The notes under the pieces: model-generated | What the model saw: only the letters and a program-made list of their open reading frames with translations | Told to the model about the DNA's origin: nothing | Databases searched by the model: none | Assembly: GCA_022361315.1 (NCBI GenBank) | Contig: JAKSBB010001294.1 | Coordinates: 1-6,624, forward strand | DNA from: Desulfobacterales bacterium | Lineage (GTDB): Bacteria > Desulfobacterota > Desulfobacteria > Desulfobacterales > Desulfobacteraceae | Length of the DNA stretch: 6,624 nucleotides | Direction of reading: 5' to 3' | Shown: positions 5,764 through 6,624 of the stretch, one piece after another | How positions within the stretch are numbered: the stretch's first letter is position 1 | Layout of the letters: every line of letters begins with the position of its first letter | Position numbers and translations under genes: made by a program

Positions 5764-6624
5764 GGCTGGCTTGTCCACTCCTTTTCAATCATATGTTCCG
5801 GCATCCAGACCCCCATCTCTTTGCCCACCTTATCGCTGAAATAGGTGGCTATTTTCCGGGTATTGTTGCGAAGGGCAATCTTCTGGGTGGCCAGATTGTC
5901 TTCGCTGATAATGGAAAACACCTTGACATCAACTGCCCTTGACGTCAAGCCTTCCAGAAGTTTCGCACCGATTCCCATGGCCCGGTATTCCGGACGCACC
6001 GAGGTATATCCCCGTTCCACAAATCGTGTAAAATCCAGGCCGGTGATATTCCGAATCCGGTCCACGAACACCTGGCGGGGCCGCTTGAGGCTCGAATTGC
6101 CCACAATGCATCCGTTTTCTGTGGCATAGCCGATCAGGTAAGCCCGTTCAAGGTTGGCACGGACATGGGTGATATCCACGGAACCGCCGGCATCCACCAT
6201 AGCAACGATTTCATCCATCACGCCCCGGGGAAGTTCATCGGGTGGCACAAAGTGAAATTCGACGCCGGTTCCCAACACCCGGATATCCGAAGAGGCAGAT
6301 ATCACCCTGTGGCGAATGAGTTCCTTTGGCGTCATGTTCCCCAACAACGGCAACATCAGCAACGGATCCGGGATGCGCCGGGGAAAGGGTTCCCCCGGAA
6401 GTGGGGCGACACGGCGATACTTTAAAATCGGCGCGGGAGGTTCTCGTCTGCTCCCCCCGTCATCAGCTAAATCCTCATCTGGGAAATCCTCAAAGGAATG
6501 GACGATATTCGGATTATTCACAATCCATGAAGCCTGGCCGATGAACTCTTCCAGATCAAAGGCGTCAGGGGCCGAACATTCATCACTGAAACATTTCTCA
6601 GAAAATAAGACCTTACCGTAAACA
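5760..6624 (-). CDS. GNAT-family acyltransferase with acidic N-terminal extension, probably 5'-partial
   Basis: Acetyl- or acyl-CoA-dependent N-acyltransferase; acceptor unknown. Numbered from a GTG at 6521 (253 residues): 1-50 is acidic and proline-rich, probably unstructured; about 60-125 is a mixed region; about 125-240 is the GNAT fold. The CoA pyrophosphate loop is R180-A-M-G183-I-G185-A, and a later helix reads N-L-A-T-Q-K-I-A-L-R-N-N (209-220), in the place of the usual motif-B helix. Upstream of 6521 the frame stays open for 34 more codons to the window edge, with plausible coding sequence (for example L-E-E-F-I-G-Q-A-S-W-I) and no ATG, GTG or TTG. The GTG itself has only a weak AGG upstream. 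I therefore favour a start outside the window and report the visible part; a GTG start at 6521 remains possible. It is the first visible gene of the four-gene minus-strand array, sharing ATGA with the ATP-grasp gene, so the two enzymes likely act in one pathway. Confidence 0.8.
   Translation of the reverse strand, partial: VYGKVLFSEKCFSDECSAPDAFDLEEFIGQASWIVNNPNIVHSFEDFPDEDLADDGGSRREPPAPILKYRRVAPLPGEPFPRRIPDPLLMLPLLGNMTPKELIRHRVISASSDIRVLGTGVEFHFVPPDELPRGVMDEIVAMVDAGGSVDITHVRANLERAYLIGYATENGCIVGNSSLKRPRQVFVDRIRNITGLDFTRFVERGYTSVRPEYRAMGIGAKLLEGLTSRAVDVKVFSIISEDNLATQKIALRNNTRKIATYFSDKVGKEMGVWMPEHMIEKEWTSQP
5778..5785 (-). promoter_or_regulatory. Shine-Dalgarno-like AAAAGGAG before the ATP-grasp ATG
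   Basis: The motif lies within the end of the acyltransferase gene, 14 nt from the ATG. That spacing is long, which fits a coupled start rather than strong independent initiation. It overlaps the alternative GTG codon and so argues against that start. Confidence 0.5.

Noticed and set aside
5776..5778. GTG start for the ATP-grasp gene
   Set aside because: It shares its first base with the GGAG motif, leaving no spacer; the ATG at 5763 with the ATGA overlap is better.
4858..6624. N-acetylglutaminylglutamine amide pathway (ngg/asnO)
   Set aside because: The ligase and acyltransferase are separate proteins and the PP-loop protein has no N-terminal glutaminase; only the chemistry is alike.
1..6624. 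tRNA, rRNA, CRISPR repeats, insertion sequences or phage attachment sites
   Set aside because: No clover-leaf, spaced repeat array, transposase or terminal repeat was seen; coding sequence fills nearly the whole window.

Overview
The window carries five protein-coding genes in a tight, fully occupied arrangement and no RNA genes, mobile elements or CRISPR arrays. The moderate GC content, GTG/ATG starts, and the combination of a HEAT/cyclic-nucleotide-binding fusion with a six-helix HAMP cyclase suggest a Gram-negative bacterium, most likely a Desulfobacterota (deltaproteobacterial) lineage. That assignment is an inference from gene style, not a phylogenetic result.

Left part, plus strand (1-2052): the 3' portion of a gene whose reading frame is open at the window edge. 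It ends a membrane domain (one visible last helix), continues as a long all-alpha HEAT-repeat region and finishes in a canonical CRP/PKA-type cyclic-nucleotide-binding (CNB) domain. The order resembles bacterial Npt/ATP:ADP-translocase-like transporters fused to HEAT and CNB modules, but the transporter body lies outside the window.

Middle (2053-2139): an 87-bp convergent intergenic gap with a 12-bp-arm hairpin and a small second inverted repeat next to the cyclase stop codon.

Right part, minus strand (2140-6624): a four-gene array read from right to left: a GNAT-fold acyltransferase (its frame is open to the right edge, so probably 5'-incomplete), a RimK-like ATP-grasp ligase overlapping it by ATGA, a PP-loop ATPase with an SGGxDS motif and a QueC-like cysteine cluster 18 nt later, and a six-transmembrane HAMP class III nucleotide cyclase only 3 nt after that. 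The spacing says the four are cotranscribed and probably translationally coupled.

How they may work together: the first three operon genes are an ATP-grasp ligase, an acyltransferase and an ATP-dependent adenylating enzyme, a set of chemistries suited to building or tailoring a small peptide or amino-acid derivative, or to modifying a protein. The fourth gene makes a cyclic nucleotide, and the convergent neighbour has a domain that binds one. The attractive hypothesis is a biosynthesis operon tied to a membrane cyclase whose product gates the neighbouring HEAT-CNB membrane protein. Nucleobase identity cannot be read: the cyclase has Q/A where adenylate cyclases have K and D/T, and the CNB site has Ser at the position that separates cAMP-type from cGMP-type sites. 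No product, substrate or ligand is proven by sequence alone.
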